Source: Halobacillus litoralis
GTDB lineage: Bacteria > Bacillota > Bacilli > Bacillales > Halobacillaceae
Direction of reading: 5' to 3'
Assembly (NCBI RefSeq): GCF_009856415.1
Contig: NZ_WMEZ01000001.1
Location: 620,001 to 684,000 of the forward strand
Length of the DNA: 64,000 nt
Shown in pieces: positions 17,547 through 27,500 of this stretch (its first letter is position 1; the number at the start of each line of letters is the position of its first letter). The position numbers and the translations under genes were made by a program. The notes under the pieces were generated by a model. It was not told the origin of the DNA and searched no databases. It saw nothing but the letters and a program-made list of their open reading frames with translations.

Positions 17547-18401
17547 GTGACAATTCGCATTGGTTTGACTGGATGGGGAGACCATCCCGCCCTTTATTCG
17601 GACCGGACAAGGTCAGAGGAGAAATTATCCGCTTATGCTTCTCACTTTCCTGTGGTTGAAGTAGATACGGCCTTTTATGCCATCCAACCCGTTACCCGTT
17701 ATGAAAAATGGCTGAAGGAAACGCCTGAGTCCTTTTCATTTGTTATTAAAGCATTTCAACAGTTAACAGGTCATGATAGGGAATCAAGGACGGTTCAGGA
17801 AGCAAAGGATTTGATGAAGCGTTATGAAGAATCGATCCAGCCCGTTTGGGAAAACGGACAAGTGAACGCACTTCTATTTCAATTTCCACCGTGGTTTGAT
17901 GTGCGGAAAGAGAATATAAGAAAACTGCGTTATATCCGGGAATGGATGGAAGATTATCCACTGGCCCTGGAGTTCAGAAACCGTTCATGGTTCGATCCTT
18001 CGTATTATGAACAAACGCTATCTTTCATGAAAAATCAGCAATGGATCCACAGCATTTGTGACGAACCGCAAGCAGGAGAAGGTTCTGTGCCACGTGTACT
18101 TGTACCTACCCATCCTGAAAAGACATTGGTCCGTTTTCATGGCCGAAATATTCACGGTTGGAACAAAAATGGCCGTAAAGACTGGCGAAGCGTCCGCTTT
18201 TTGTATAGGTACAATGAGGAAGAATTGCAGGAGTGGAAAGAACAAGCGTTGAAGCTCGAAAAAATGACACCTGAAGTCACTCTTCTGTTTAATAACAATT
18301 CAGGTGGCGATGCCGCAGATAATGCGAAGGAAATGCAGGAGCTTCTGGATATTAAGTATGAAGACCTTAATCCACGACAAATGGACCTTTTCAACTTTTA
18401 G
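17547..18401 (+). CDS. DUF72 family protein (YunF-like)
   Basis: A 284-residue cytoplasmic protein with the DUF72 TIM-barrel look: N-terminal IRIGLTGWGDHPALY, PVVEVDTAFYAIQP, FSFVIKAFQQLTGH, LLFQFPPWF, LALEFRNRSWFD and VRFHGRN. The biochemical role of DUF72 proteins is not established. Start is GTG after AAGGGGG. It is followed after 9 bases by the HD hydrolase gene, suggesting one operon ending in thyA. Confidence 0.9.
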   Translation: MTIRIGLTGWGDHPALYSDRTRSEEKLSAYASHFPVVEVDTAFYAIQPVTRYEKWLKETPESFSFVIKAFQQLTGHDRESRTVQEAKDLMKRYEESIQPVWENGQVNALLFQFPPWFDVRKENIRKLRYIREWMEDYPLALEFRNRSWFDPSYYEQTLSFMKNQQWIHSICDEPQAGEGSVPRVLVPTHPEKTLVRFHGRNIHGWNKNGRKDWRSVRFLYRYNEEELQEWKEQALKLEKMTPEVTLLFNNNSGGDAADNAKEMQELLDIKYEDLNPRQMDLFNF

Positions 18402-18410
18402 GAGGAAATC

Positions 18411-19028
18411 ATGGACAAAAGGGACGCACTGGAAAGAATAAGACATTTTGTGAATGATTTCTTCACAGATGATACAAGTGGGCACGATGACGTCCACATG
18501 AAACGGGTAGCTTCATGGGCGAAATACATCGCAATCAAGGAGGGCGAAAATCCATTTTTATGTGAAGTGGCAGCCCTTCTGCATGATGTGGGAGATCATA
18601 AATTGTTCTCCGATCCGGCACAGGCGATTCAACAAAGGGATAAACTCCTTATGGATGTCGGTTTCACAGAAAATGAGGTCGATACGATCGATGATGCGAT
18701 TCGGACGGTATCTTTTTCAAGAGGCGCTGTTCCGAATTCGAGAATTGGAGAAATCATTCAGGATGCTGACAGACTAGATGCGATCGGAGCGGTCGGCATT
18801 GCACGAGCTTTCGCTTTTGGCGGGTCCATTAATCAACCGATATATAAGGAAGATGAGAAGGATGCCATCAGCCATTTTTATGAAAAACTACTGAAACTAA
18901 GAGAATTGATGCATACCGAATGTGGAAAGCAGGAAGCTGAAAGACGTCATCAATTCATGCTTCAATACTTAGAAGAGTTCTACCGTGAACAAGAATGCAG
19001 AGAGGAGACCAGTCATGTCACAGAATGA
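18411..19028 (+). CDS. HD-domain phosphohydrolase (YedJ-like)
   Basis: Metal-dependent phosphohydrolase of 205 residues. HD-superfamily ligands: [14 protein letters not shown] (first His), [13 protein letters not shown] (His-Asp pair) and [13 protein letters not shown] (distal Asp). The substrate is unknown; relatives such as YedJ/YpgQ act on nucleotides or (deoxy)nucleoside triphosphates in vitro. RBS TAGGAGG overlaps the end of the DUF72 gene. The 3' end overlaps the thyA start by 14 bases. Confidence 0.92.
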   Translation: MDKRDALERIRHFVNDFFTDDTSGHDDVHMKRVASWAKYIAIKEGENPFLCEVAALLHDVGDHKLFSDPAQAIQQRDKLLMDVGFTENEVDTIDDAIRTVSFSRGAVPNSRIGEIIQDADRLDAIGAVGIARAFAFGGSINQPIYKEDEKDAISHFYEKLLKLRELMHTECGKQEAERRHQFMLQYLEEFYREQECREETSHVTE

Positions 19029-19974
19029 ACAGGCTTATTTAAAGATGTGTGAACACGTATTAAAAGAAGGAAACTCAAAAGGAGACCGTACAGGAACCGG
19101 TACCCTTTCTGTTTTTGGACATCAGATGCGCTTTGATCTTCAAGAAGGTTTTCCCCTTATGACAACAAAGCGTGTTCCTTTCAAGCTGATTGCTAGTGAG
19201 CTGTTGTGGTTCATGAAAGGGGATACGAATATCCGCTATTTACTGGAACATAACAATAACATTTGGAACGAGTGGGCTTTTCAAAAATGGGTGGAGAGTG
19301 AAGACTATCAAGGCCCGGATATGACTGATTTTGGGCGGCGCAGCCAGAAGGATGAGGAATTCAAGAAACAATACAAAGAGCAGATGGATACGTTCAAAGA
19401 GAAAATCCTACATGACGATGCCTTCGCAAAAGAGTTCGGTGACCTCGGTGCGGTTTACGGAAAACAATGGAGGGAATGGAAAACAAGCAGAGGCGAAACC
19501 ATTGATCAGCTTCAAAATGTGGTCGAAAGCATAAAGAATAACCCTGACTCCAGAAGACATATCGTAACCGCATGGAACCCAGAGGATGTTCCCTCAAACA
19601 TGGCTCTGCCACCGTGCCATCTTCTTTTTCAGTTTTATGCCGCGGATGGAAAATTATCCTGTCAGTTGTACCAAAGGAGCGGGGACATCTTCTTGGGAGT
19701 GCCGTTCAATATTGCCAGCTACGCACTGCTTACCCACTTGATCGCACACGAATGTGGTTTGGAAGTCGGTGAATTCATTCATACACTGGGTGATGCTCAT
19801 ATCTACAGCAATCATATGAAACAGATCGATGAACAATTATCGAGAGAACCTAGATCCTTGCCGTCTTTGTCTTTGAATAAGGAAAAAGAAAGTATATTTA
19901 ATTTCGATATGGAGGATATCACCATCGAAGGATACGATCCTCATCCTAGCATTAAAGCTCCAGTAGCTGTTTAA
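19015..19974 (+). CDS. thyA: Thymidylate synthase
   Basis: Methylates dUMP to dTMP with methylene-THF. Start at 19015 has GAGAGGAG 8-10 bases upstream; an earlier ATG at 18985 lies inside the HD gene and lacks an RBS. The 319-residue product is the long, L. casei-like form with the insertion after residue 90 ([19 protein letters not shown]). Catalytic motif: [10 protein letters not shown] with the nucleophile Cys, then [23 protein letters not shown]. It works with dfrA, which follows after the repeat pair C/D. Confidence 0.97.
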   Translation: MSQNEQAYLKMCEHVLKEGNSKGDRTGTGTLSVFGHQMRFDLQEGFPLMTTKRVPFKLIASELLWFMKGDTNIRYLLEHNNNIWNEWAFQKWVESEDYQGPDMTDFGRRSQKDEEFKKQYKEQMDTFKEKILHDDAFAKEFGDLGAVYGKQWREWKTSRGETIDQLQNVVESIKNNPDSRRHIVTAWNPEDVPSNMALPPCHLLFQFYAADGKLSCQLYQRSGDIFLGVPFNIASYALLTHLIAHECGLEVGEFIHTLGDAHIYSNHMKQIDEQLSREPRSLPSLSLNKEKESIFNFDMEDITIEGYDPHPSIKAPVAV

Positions 19975-20001
19975 CTCGAAGAAAATTTTTATAGTGAACT
20001 T

Positions 20002-20180
20002 CCTATAAACTCCTGATTGCGGAAGACTCACTAGTTGAGCGTAAGAGTGGTTGGGAAGCTACTCGCTTTCCTGTGTGGGAGTGACGAGCTTCCATGGGCG
20101 ACCTGAAGCACCAAGGGATCTCGTCTATCTTCTTTCTCCCATGGGAATCTCTCAGCTTCCCATCCACCCCGTTCACACAG
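20002..20180 (-). repeat. Structured intergenic repeat, copy C (divergent)
   Basis: Reverse-complemented, GGGAAGCT pairs with AGCTTCCC, GACGAG with CTCGTC, and TTCC with GGAA, where copy B has GGGGAATGG/CCATTCCCC, GGTGAG/CTCACC and CTCC/GGAG. GGAAAGCGAG and GAGTCTTCCGCAATC are shared with the other copies. Sequence has drifted but pairing is kept. Confidence 0.75.
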
Positions 20181-20313
20181 GTGAGAAATGAACTAAGAAG
20201 GACTGTCTTCCACTGTCCCTGAGTTACACGCAGAAAGCGCTCTATAACTACAATTTGTATTTCAAATACCTATCCGGGTGCTTAAACCACTCGCCTCCAT
20301 CAAGTTGGAAATA

Positions 20314-20416
20314 GTGGTTTCGAGACTCTTTATGGTAAAGGGCCGGAGGGGAGCTACTCCCCGCAGCCCTATAAGCTCAATAAACATCTCGAAACGGAGT
20401 CTTTAAGAATCCTGCC
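20314..20416 (+). repeat. Intergenic repeat, copy D (collapsed form)
   Basis: Keeps the outer parts only: GTTTCGAGA pairs with TCTCGAAAC, and GGGGAG-CTA-CTCCCC replaces the whole inner region. Right end GGAGTCTTTAAGAATCC, then TGCCATA, as in copy A. It faces copy C as an inverted pair. The linker 20205-20300 matches the module upstream of copy E. Confidence 0.75.
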
Positions 20417-20457
20417 ATATACTTTAATAACTATAAATTAAAAAAGGGGTGTTAAGG

Positions 20458-20952
20458 ATGATTTCTTTCATATTTGCAATGGATAAAAACCGTTTGATCG
20501 GCAAAGACAATGATTTACCATGGCATATTCCGAACGACTTTAAATTCTTCAAGGACACCACATGGGGAAAAACAATCATTATGGGAAGGAAGACATTTGA
20601 GTCCTTTCCTCAGCCGCTTCCTGAGCGTGAGCACATCGTGATCACAAGCAATGAAAATTACGACCGGGAAGGATGTACAGTCATTCATTCCATCGATGAA
20701 ATTCTTCAAATGGAGAAGAGTAATCCGGATAAAGAATGGTTCGTGATCGGTGGGAGTGTACTTTTCGAAAAGATGCTTCCTTATGCGGACCGCATGTATT
20801 TGACTTATATTGATGCAAGTTTTGAAGGGGATACTTATTTTCCAGAGTATGACGAAGCCGAGTGGACACTTGTTTCTGAAACGAAGGGTCTGAAAGATGA
20901 AAAGAACCCGTATGACTATTATTTCCGTACCTACGACCGGAAAAGCTCCTGA
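20458..20952 (+). CDS. dfrA: Dihydrofolate reductase
   Basis: Reduces dihydrofolate to tetrahydrofolate with NADPH. The 164-residue protein has ISFIFAMDKNRLIGKDNDLPWHIPNDFKFF (substrate pocket, Asp/Glu region), GRKTFESFPQPLP and the GGSVLFEKMLPYADRMYLTYI core. Start at 20458 follows AAAGGGGTG; a GTG at 20449 is within that site. It overlaps mobA by the TGATG arrangement. Confidence 0.96.
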   Translation: MISFIFAMDKNRLIGKDNDLPWHIPNDFKFFKDTTWGKTIIMGRKTFESFPQPLPEREHIVITSNENYDREGCTVIHSIDEILQMEKSNPDKEWFVIGGSVLFEKMLPYADRMYLTYIDASFEGDTYFPEYDEAEWTLVSETKGLKDEKNPYDYYFRTYDRKSS

Positions 20953-21551
20953 TGCAGCATAAGGATTTGTGTGGAGTGATCCTCAATGGGGGAGGATCGA
21001 CAAGAATGGGGACCGCTAAGTCTTCTTTGACGTTCGGTTCGATGACCTCATTGGAATTGATTGCTTCGACTCTTTCAAAAGTGACCGAAACCATTATAGT
21101 GAACCAGAATGAACAAAAAAACGTTTCCTATCCAGTTGTCGAGGACATTTACGAAGATGCTGGCCCCCTAGCTGGATTACATGCGGTCATGAGAGTAAAG
21201 CCGGCCACCTGGTTTGTCATGTCTGCCTGTGATACACCTTTTGTCAGTGAAGAAGTTTATCATCGTTTGGTTCAAGAGGCAGATGAATCCGTGGATGCGG
21301 TGATTCCTGTCTATGAGGGACGATTTCAGCCCATCTCCGGAATATACCATATACGCATTCTAGACAAACTTGATTTTTATCTATCTCAAGGCGGCAGGAA
21401 AGTCCGGGGGCTCTTTGAACATATAAAGATAAAAGAACTGTCCACTTATCCTGACATCGATCAGGAGAAACTTTCCATGCACTTTTTTAATATGAACACT
21501 CCAGAAGAATACGCCTTGGCAAGAGATTTGTTTAAAAAGTGGTCGAGGTAG
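20952..21551 (+). CDS. mobA: Molybdenum cofactor guanylyltransferase (MobA)
   Basis: Transfers GMP from GTP to molybdopterin-molybdenum. The 199-residue product starts CGVILNGGGSTRMGTAKSSL, the nucleotidyltransferase loop (usual form LAGGxSxRMGxDK, so slightly off consensus), then EDIYEDAGPLAGLHA and MSACDTPFVSEEV (metal-binding Asp). The start codon overlaps the dfrA stop. No other molybdenum cofactor gene is in the window; the dfrA linkage is unexpected but may reflect simple cotranscription. Confidence 0.9.
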   Translation: MQHKDLCGVILNGGGSTRMGTAKSSLTFGSMTSLELIASTLSKVTETIIVNQNEQKNVSYPVVEDIYEDAGPLAGLHAVMRVKPATWFVMSACDTPFVSEEVYHRLVQEADESVDAVIPVYEGRFQPISGIYHIRILDKLDFYLSQGGRKVRGLFEHIKIKELSTYPDIDQEKLSMHFFNMNTPEEYALARDLFKKWSR

Positions 21552-21683
21552 AGACAATAGAATACAGAGCATGATATGATAGGAAAGATAAAGATGGGAA
21601 GAAATTTTTGGTGAAGTTGTTTCTTTTCTTTCTCTACTCTTGTAAAATGGATATAAAGTACGTGTTGAAGGCGGTGAATGGAC

Positions 21684-21860
21684 ATGCTGTCAAGTATCGG
21701 AATACCAGGTCTGATTTTGATTTTGACGATTGCGTTAGTCATTTTCGGCCCTAAAAAATTGCCTGAAATCGGGAAGGCTGCTGGAGAAACGTTAAAAGAG
21801 TTTAAAAATTCTGCTCGCGACCTTACAAGTGACTCTAGTGAAGAAAAAACGAATAAATAA
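21684..21860 (+). CDS. tatA: Twin-arginine translocase subunit TatA, first copy
   Basis: Pore-forming subunit of the Tat exporter for folded proteins. About 58 residues: an N-terminal membrane helix ([20 protein letters not shown]), the [11 protein letters not shown] hinge and a short charged amphipathic helix ([10 protein letters not shown]). An ATG at 21678 is also possible, but GGCGGTG sits at the right distance from 21684. The second copy begins 45 bases further on and differs mainly in the C-terminal tail. Confidence 0.94.
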   Translation: MLSSIGIPGLILILTIALVIFGPKKLPEIGKAAGETLKEFKNSARDLTSDSSEEKTNK

Positions 21861-21905
21861 CATAAGCAATAATTGTTAAAGACATAACTAATGGAGTGAT
21901 TGACC

Positions 21906-22094
21906 ATGTTATCAAGTATTGGCGTACCAGGTCTCATTCTGATCTTAATCATCGCACTTGTCGTTTTTGGCCCTTCAAAACTTCCTGAGATTGGGAAAGC
22001 GTTTGGAAGCTCCCTTAAGGAATTCAAGAAAGCTACAGGCGACATTATGTCTGATGATGAAAGCAGTAAGACGGAAAAGAAAACCAAAGAATAA
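21906..22094 (+). CDS. tatA: Twin-arginine translocase subunit TatA, second copy
   Basis: Tandem paralogue of 62 residues: [20 protein letters not shown] helix, [14 protein letters not shown] hinge and [10 protein letters not shown]. Start 21906 follows GGAGTG by 7 bases; a TTG at 21900 is less likely. With tatC downstream this gives a two-TatA, one-TatC cluster. A strong terminator stands between it and tatC, so stoichiometry may be set by partial read-through. Confidence 0.94.
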   Translation: MLSSIGVPGLILILIIALVVFGPSKLPEIGKAFGSSLKEFKKATGDIMSDDESSKTEKKTKE

Positions 22095-22102
22095 AATGAA
22101 TA

Positions 22103-22140
22103 AAGAAGGTGTAAGGGACTTTCCCTTACATCTTCTTTTT
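22103..22140 (+). terminator. Terminator between tatA2 and tatC
   Basis: 16-base stem (one G-T pair) with inner GTAAGGGA/TCCCTTAC, CTT loop and T5. It would uncouple the small subunits from tatC. Confidence 0.8.
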
Positions 22141-22172
22141 GTCAGGCTCCTATCAGCCTGGAGGTGAGTGTA

Positions 22173-22928
22173 GTGTCAGAACAAAAAATAACTCAGGATA
22201 TCGAAATGAACGTGACCGATCACTTGAGTGAGTTGAGAAAACGCGTTTTATGGACGTTAGCTTTTTTTATCACTTTCTTCATTGTTGGCTTTATCTATGT
22301 AGAAAAAATACAGATGTTCTTTATTAAAGATTTACCTTTTGAACTGAATATGACGAGTCCAGGTGAAATCATATGGATTATATTCACGATTGCAAGCCTT
22401 GTAGCCATCGTAGGAACTTTGCCCATTTTATCCCTGCAAATATGGTTATTCGTCAAACCCGCTTTAACACCTAAAGAGCGGAGGGTTTCGCTTTCCTACG
22501 TTCCTGCGATCTTTTTATTGTTCCTTGCGGGTCTAACATTTGGCTACATCGTTTTTGTTCAGTTGATTCTGCCGTTTCTATTGTCCCTCAATAATGGAAT
22601 GTTCAATGAAATTTATACGGTGGAGCGATATTTCCGATTCCTTTTCAGGGTAACGATTCCTTTTGCTGTATTATTTGAGATACCGATTCTCATCATGTTC
22701 TTGACGAGCCTCGGTATCGTCAATCCCGTCTTTTTAGTAAAAGTACGGAAATATGCGTATTTTATCTTGATCATTATCGGAACCATCATTTCACCACCAG
22801 ATTTCATCCTGCAATTGGTTGTTGCCGTTCCTTTGATTCTCTTATATGAGGTAAGCATCATCCTGTCGAGGATCGTTTACCGTAAGAAGCTTAAGAATCA
22901 TCAAGAATTCATGGAATCTGAAGATTAG
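22173..22928 (+). CDS. tatC: Sec-independent translocase subunit TatC
   Basis: Receptor subunit of the Tat system, six membrane helices. 251 residues. The cytosolic N-terminus has DHLSELRKRVLW, then FELNMTSPGE and the conserved FLLFLAGLTFGYIVF region, and ends with a basic tail. GTG at 22173 is chosen because GGAGG (22160-22164) would overlap an in-frame GTG at 22164. Substrates are not identifiable here. Confidence 0.95.
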   Translation: MSEQKITQDIEMNVTDHLSELRKRVLWTLAFFITFFIVGFIYVEKIQMFFIKDLPFELNMTSPGEIIWIIFTIASLVAIVGTLPILSLQIWLFVKPALTPKERRVSLSYVPAIFLLFLAGLTFGYIVFVQLILPFLLSLNNGMFNEIYTVERYFRFLFRVTIPFAVLFEIPILIMFLTSLGIVNPVFLVKVRKYAYFILIIIGTIISPPDFILQLVVAVPLILLYEVSIILSRIVYRKKLKNHQEFMESED

Positions 22929-22958
22929 ATAGTCGATGAATAACGAGGCACTTGAAGT

Positions 22959-22990
22959 GGCCCAGAGATACACATCTCTGGGCTTTTTAT
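22959..22990 (+). terminator. Terminator after tatC
   Basis: GCCCAGAGAT / ATCTCTGGGC stem, ACAC loop, T5. Confidence 0.88.
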
Positions 22991-23111
22991 TTGATCTTTT
23001 TCTTCTATTTAAGAAAAAGATCCAGTTTTCCGTTTTACAATAATATCTTTTGCTGTAAAAGCCGGAACATGATAAAAATAATGTAGGAATATGCGAGGAG
23101 GAGCGAAACCG

Positions 23112-23330
23112 ATGAGATCTTTTTACCATTACATGATGAGATACAGAGGGAACAAGAAAAATAATGAAGAGAAACAACTCGCTGAATGGATGTTCGATGA
23201 CCACAGCTTCCCGAAACAGGCGAAATCTTATGACGAAATCAGTTCTTATTTAGAGTGGAATGCACCATTTCCTTCTGCTTTATCCGTTTTCGATCAATTA
23301 TATGATCAATACAAAATAGAAGAAGAATAA
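23112..23330 (+). CDS. YozE/SAM-like fold protein (DUF1250)
   Basis: A 72-residue protein, starting MRSFYHYMMRYRGN, with the YozE SAM-like pattern: SFYHYMMRYRG, ADWMFDDHSFPKQ-type segment and YDEISSYLEWNAPF, ending with an acidic helix. RBS GGAGGAG precedes 23112; the in-frame ATG at 23091 lies before the RBS. Function of the family is unknown. It lies just before sbcD. Confidence 0.88.
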   Translation: MRSFYHYMMRYRGNKKNNEEKQLAEWMFDDHSFPKQAKSYDEISSYLEWNAPFPSALSVFDQLYDQYKIEEE

Positions 23331-23345
23331 AAGAGAGGTGAATCC

Positions 23346-24500
23346 ATGAAAATTTTACACACAGGTGATTGGCATTTGGGGAAAATCGTGAATTATGTAC
23401 ATATGACAGAAGACCAGCGCTATATTCTTCAACAATTCGTTGAAATTGTGAAAAGAGAAGAGCCGGATGTCATTATCATAGCAGGGGACCTCTACGATCG
23501 TTCCATCCCACCAAAACAAGCGGTGGAATTACTGAATGAAACGTTAACGACGCTCATAAATGACTACCAGGTTCCAGTTCTTGCGATTTCGGGTAACCAT
23601 GACAGTCCCGATCGTTTGAACTTCGGAAGTCAGATGTTCAGAAGACAAGGGCTCTTCTTAGATACGAAATTACAAAAAAATAGAGAACCTGTGACATTGT
23701 ACGATCAAGACGGCCCTGTCCATTTTCATCTTATCCCTTATGTAGAGCCTGCTGAAGTAGCGTATGCGTTTGAAGATGAACAAATTAAAACACATCAACA
23801 GGCAGCAGAGGTTCTGATACGGGATATCGAAGAGCGCTTTAACATGGAAGATCGTCATGTGTGGATCGGCCACTCCTTTTTAGCTGGGGGAATGGAGTCA
23901 GAATCTGAAGAGCGTCTCTCTATGATCGGTGGAAGTCCTTATGTGGATGCCCGTTTATTCAAAGCCTTTTCTTATGTCGCCCTCGGTCACCTACATCAGC
24001 CTCAAAGAGTGACAGAAGATTATATAAGGTACAGCGGGTCGATACTGAAATATTCATTTTCTGAAGTCAATCACGCGAAATCTGTGACGCTGATTGATAT
24101 GAATCGAGAAGGTACGTGTGAATTAGAAAAAATCCCACTGACGCCGATCAGAGACTTCCAAGTCATTGAAGGTTATTTTGAAGACCTTCTTACTGGAGAA
24201 GCCACTAAAAATACCGAAAACTACTTACACGTACGCCTTTTAGATGATGGACAGCTCGTGGATCCTATGGGCAAATTAAGAAAGGTGTATCCGAATATTC
24301 TTCACTTAGAGAGACGAAGGTCAAAGACGAACCTGCAAATGGAAGAACTGCAGGAAGTTAAAAAACGTCAGAAACTTTCACATGCGGATCTTTTCGCTTC
24401 TTTTTATGAAGACATTAAAGGGGAATCCATTCCGCTAGAACGGAAAGAGTTGATCGAACAAGCCATAGATAAGCTACGAAAAGAAGAGAGGGGGAAATAA
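23346..24500 (+). CDS. sbcD: DNA repair exonuclease subunit SbcD
   Basis: Mre11-type nuclease of the SbcCD complex that cuts DNA hairpins and ends. 384 residues. Metal ligands appear in LHTGDWHLGK, IIAGDLYDRS, ISGNHDSPDR and VALGHLHQPQ. The C-terminal capping domain follows. Partner sbcC starts one base after the stop, so the pair is translationally linked. Hairpin-cutting activity is relevant because this genome carries long inverted repeats. Confidence 0.96.
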   Translation: MKILHTGDWHLGKIVNYVHMTEDQRYILQQFVEIVKREEPDVIIIAGDLYDRSIPPKQAVELLNETLTTLINDYQVPVLAISGNHDSPDRLNFGSQMFRRQGLFLDTKLQKNREPVTLYDQDGPVHFHLIPYVEPAEVAYAFEDEQIKTHQQAAEVLIRDIEERFNMEDRHVWIGHSFLAGGMESESEERLSMIGGSPYVDARLFKAFSYVALGHLHQPQRVTEDYIRYSGSILKYSFSEVNHAKSVTLIDMNREGTCELEKIPLTPIRDFQVIEGYFEDLLTGEATKNTENYLHVRLLDDGQLVDPMGKLRKVYPNILHLERRRSKTNLQMEELQEVKKRQKLSHADLFASFYEDIKGESIPLERKELIEQAIDKLRKEERGK

Positions 24501-24501
24501 G

Positions 24502-27500
24502 ATGAAAGCACTCACTCTTACGATGGCGGCTTTTGGTCCTTATCGGGATAAGCAGGTGGTCGATTTTACGACTTTAGGAGAAGAATCGATTTTCCTTATC
24601 ACCGGTCCTACAGGTGCAGGAAAGACAACGATCTTTGATGCCATGTGTTTTGCCCTTTATGGCCGTGCAAGTGGCAGCGATCGGGACCAGGACTCGATGC
24701 GTAGTCATTTCGCCAATTCAGAAGAGCCAACCTATGTAGAATTCACTTTCGAATTGCGAGGCAAAACGTATCGCATTGTGCGGATGCCAAAACAAATGAA
24801 AAAAAAGGAGCGTGGGGAGGGGTGGAAAGAAGAGCCTGCCCGTGCTGATTTTTATATCCATCAAGGTGAAGAAGAGAAACTGGTTGCATCGAAAATCAAA
24901 GAAGTGAACGAATACATTGAAGATATCCTCGGGCTTGATTATGAACAATTCCGGAAAATGATCATGATTCCTCAGGGTGAATTCCGTAAGTTAATCTCTG
25001 AGAACAGTAAAGAGAGAGAGGAAATCTTACAGCGTATTTTCAAGACAGAGTTTTACGCAGAAGTGACCGACTACTTTAAGAAACAGTCGAAGGAACTGGA
25101 GTCAGAAATCAATCAATTTGAATGGAAAATTTCTCAGGAGAAAGAGAGAATCGTGTGGGGCGAAGAAGCAGACGATGAAATGGAAAACGAGGAACTTTCA
25201 AAAATCCGGGAACGATTGAATCAACGAATCGATCATCAGAAACAATTGATTACTAATGAAAAAGTTTATGTGCATCAGCTTCAGCAAACCACAGATCACT
25301 TGCAAAACCAGTACTACGAATCAAAGCAGCTCCTGGATCTTTTTGAAGAAAGGGACAGGTTGTCCATTGAGCATCAAAAACTCGAAGAAAATTCGGATGC
25401 CATCAAAGATTTGGAGAACGAACATGCCCATGCAAAACAGGCTGCGGAGGTCCGACCGTATGAGAAGCAGTATGAAGAACGAAAAAGAGAGCTTGACCAA
25501 CTCCTTAAGACTCAAAAGGAGAGAGAAGACACATACAATCGTGTGCAATCAGAGTTTGATAAGGTTCAGGATGAGTATGTAAAGGAAGCGGATCAACAAG
25601 AAGAACGTGACAGGTTAAAAGAAGCCTGGCAGCAAAAATTAAGGGAAAAAGATCTTTTGGAAGAGTTTTTGAAGAAGGATCGAGGACTAAAATATCTCGA
25701 AAAGGAGATAGACAATAATCGTCGTTCCCTCTCAGATTTAAAAGAAACGGAACAAAAGATTTACGAAGACATAAAATCGATGAAAGAAAAAATAAAAGGC
25801 GAGAGGTCTTTAAGAGAATCGGCTTATGAGAAAAAGCAGTCCTATCAGACCTTGAAAACTAGAAAGGAAACCCTTGAACGCTTATCCAAAGAGTGGTTCC
25901 AGTTGGCCAAACTGCGCACACAATATCAGTCTGTTTCTAAACGTTATCAGGAAAGAAAGCAAACATTACAGTCATCAAAAGAGTCCTATGAAAAAGCGTT
26001 GGATGACATTAGAAACCACCATGCGTACACCCTTTCCTTACATTTAAGTGAGGGTGCACCTTGCCCTGTGTGTGGCTCCTCTGAACATCCTCATCTGGCA
26101 GGGAAGCCGGATGAGGTGATGAGTGAAGAACAGGTGGACCAGCTCAGGGAACGTTATAAAGAAGCGGAACGATCCTTCGACAAGGCGCAGGATGAATTGA
26201 TCCAAGTGAAATCTGAGGGTGAAGCACAGCGTCACTTGACCGAAAGCATCTGGAGAGATTTAAAAGTGGAACATGATCTCACTGAAGATTCGATCGAAAA
26301 AGAAAGGCAGTCCTGCTCCGATGAGATGGGAAAAATCCATAAAGAATATAACGGGATTAAAGAAAAAATAGAAGCCATTCAATCCACTGAGAAGAAAATG
26401 GAGCAGATGGATCAACAATTGGAATCACTAAAAAAAGAAAAAGACACGCTCCAACACACAATCAATGACCAACAGCAGGAGCAAACCAAACGAAATACAG
26501 AGCTGGAATCATTGAAAGAAAATCTGCCTTCTACAACCGATCTTCCTCATGAATTAGTAGAAGAAGCGGAAAAACTTGAAACCTTATATAAAGATGCAGA
26601 TAAGAAATGGAAAGATATCCAAAGCTTATATCAAAGAAAACGGGACGAATGGCAGAAAATCCAAACCGCTGTCGAAGAAGGAAAAAACTACTTGGAGCAA
26701 GGGGAAAAGGCTTTAAAACAACGGAAAACCGAATTTGATCAAACGCTTGTTCAATTTTCATTTAGTTCGGTCGAGGAATATCAATCGGCCATTAGAACGT
26801 CACAAAAAATGGAACAAATGATCAACGAAATCCAGCAGTACCGTCAACGAGTACATGTTGTCAAAGAGCGGCTGGAAGAGTTGAATGAAAAGCTCAAAGA
26901 AAAAGAAAGACCACAATTATCCTCTGTTCAAGAGAAATTGGAAGAAATGCAAGGAAAGCTTAACGAGCAGCGGGAAATGGTCAATCATCTAAACGTATCA
27001 CTGCAACAAAATGAATCGATAAGAGAAAACATCGCAACGCTTGTTGAAGAACAAGGGGAACTAGCTGCAAAATATTATGATATTGCGGAGTTAGCCCATA
27101 TTGCAAACGGGGACAATCATTTACGCCTCTCTTTGGAGAGGTATGTATTGGCCTCTTATTTGGATGAAATTCTCATACAAGCCAATTTGCGCCTCGATCA
27201 GATGACAGATCACCGTTATCAACTCATCCGGAGCGATGCTATAGCTAAGCGAGGAGCTCAAAGTGGCCTAGACCTTGAGGTGATTGATCATCACACAGGG
27301 CAGCAGCGTTCTGTAAGAACCCTATCTGGTGGAGAAGGCTTCAAAACATCTTTAAGCTTAGCTCTCGGAATGGCTGATGTCGTTCAGGCATACGCGGGTG
27401 GTGTTCAGTTGGACACTTTGTTCATTGATGAAGGCTTTGGAACCCTGGATGATCTTTCGTTGGAACAAGCAATTGGCTGCCTCAGAAGTTTACAGGACGG

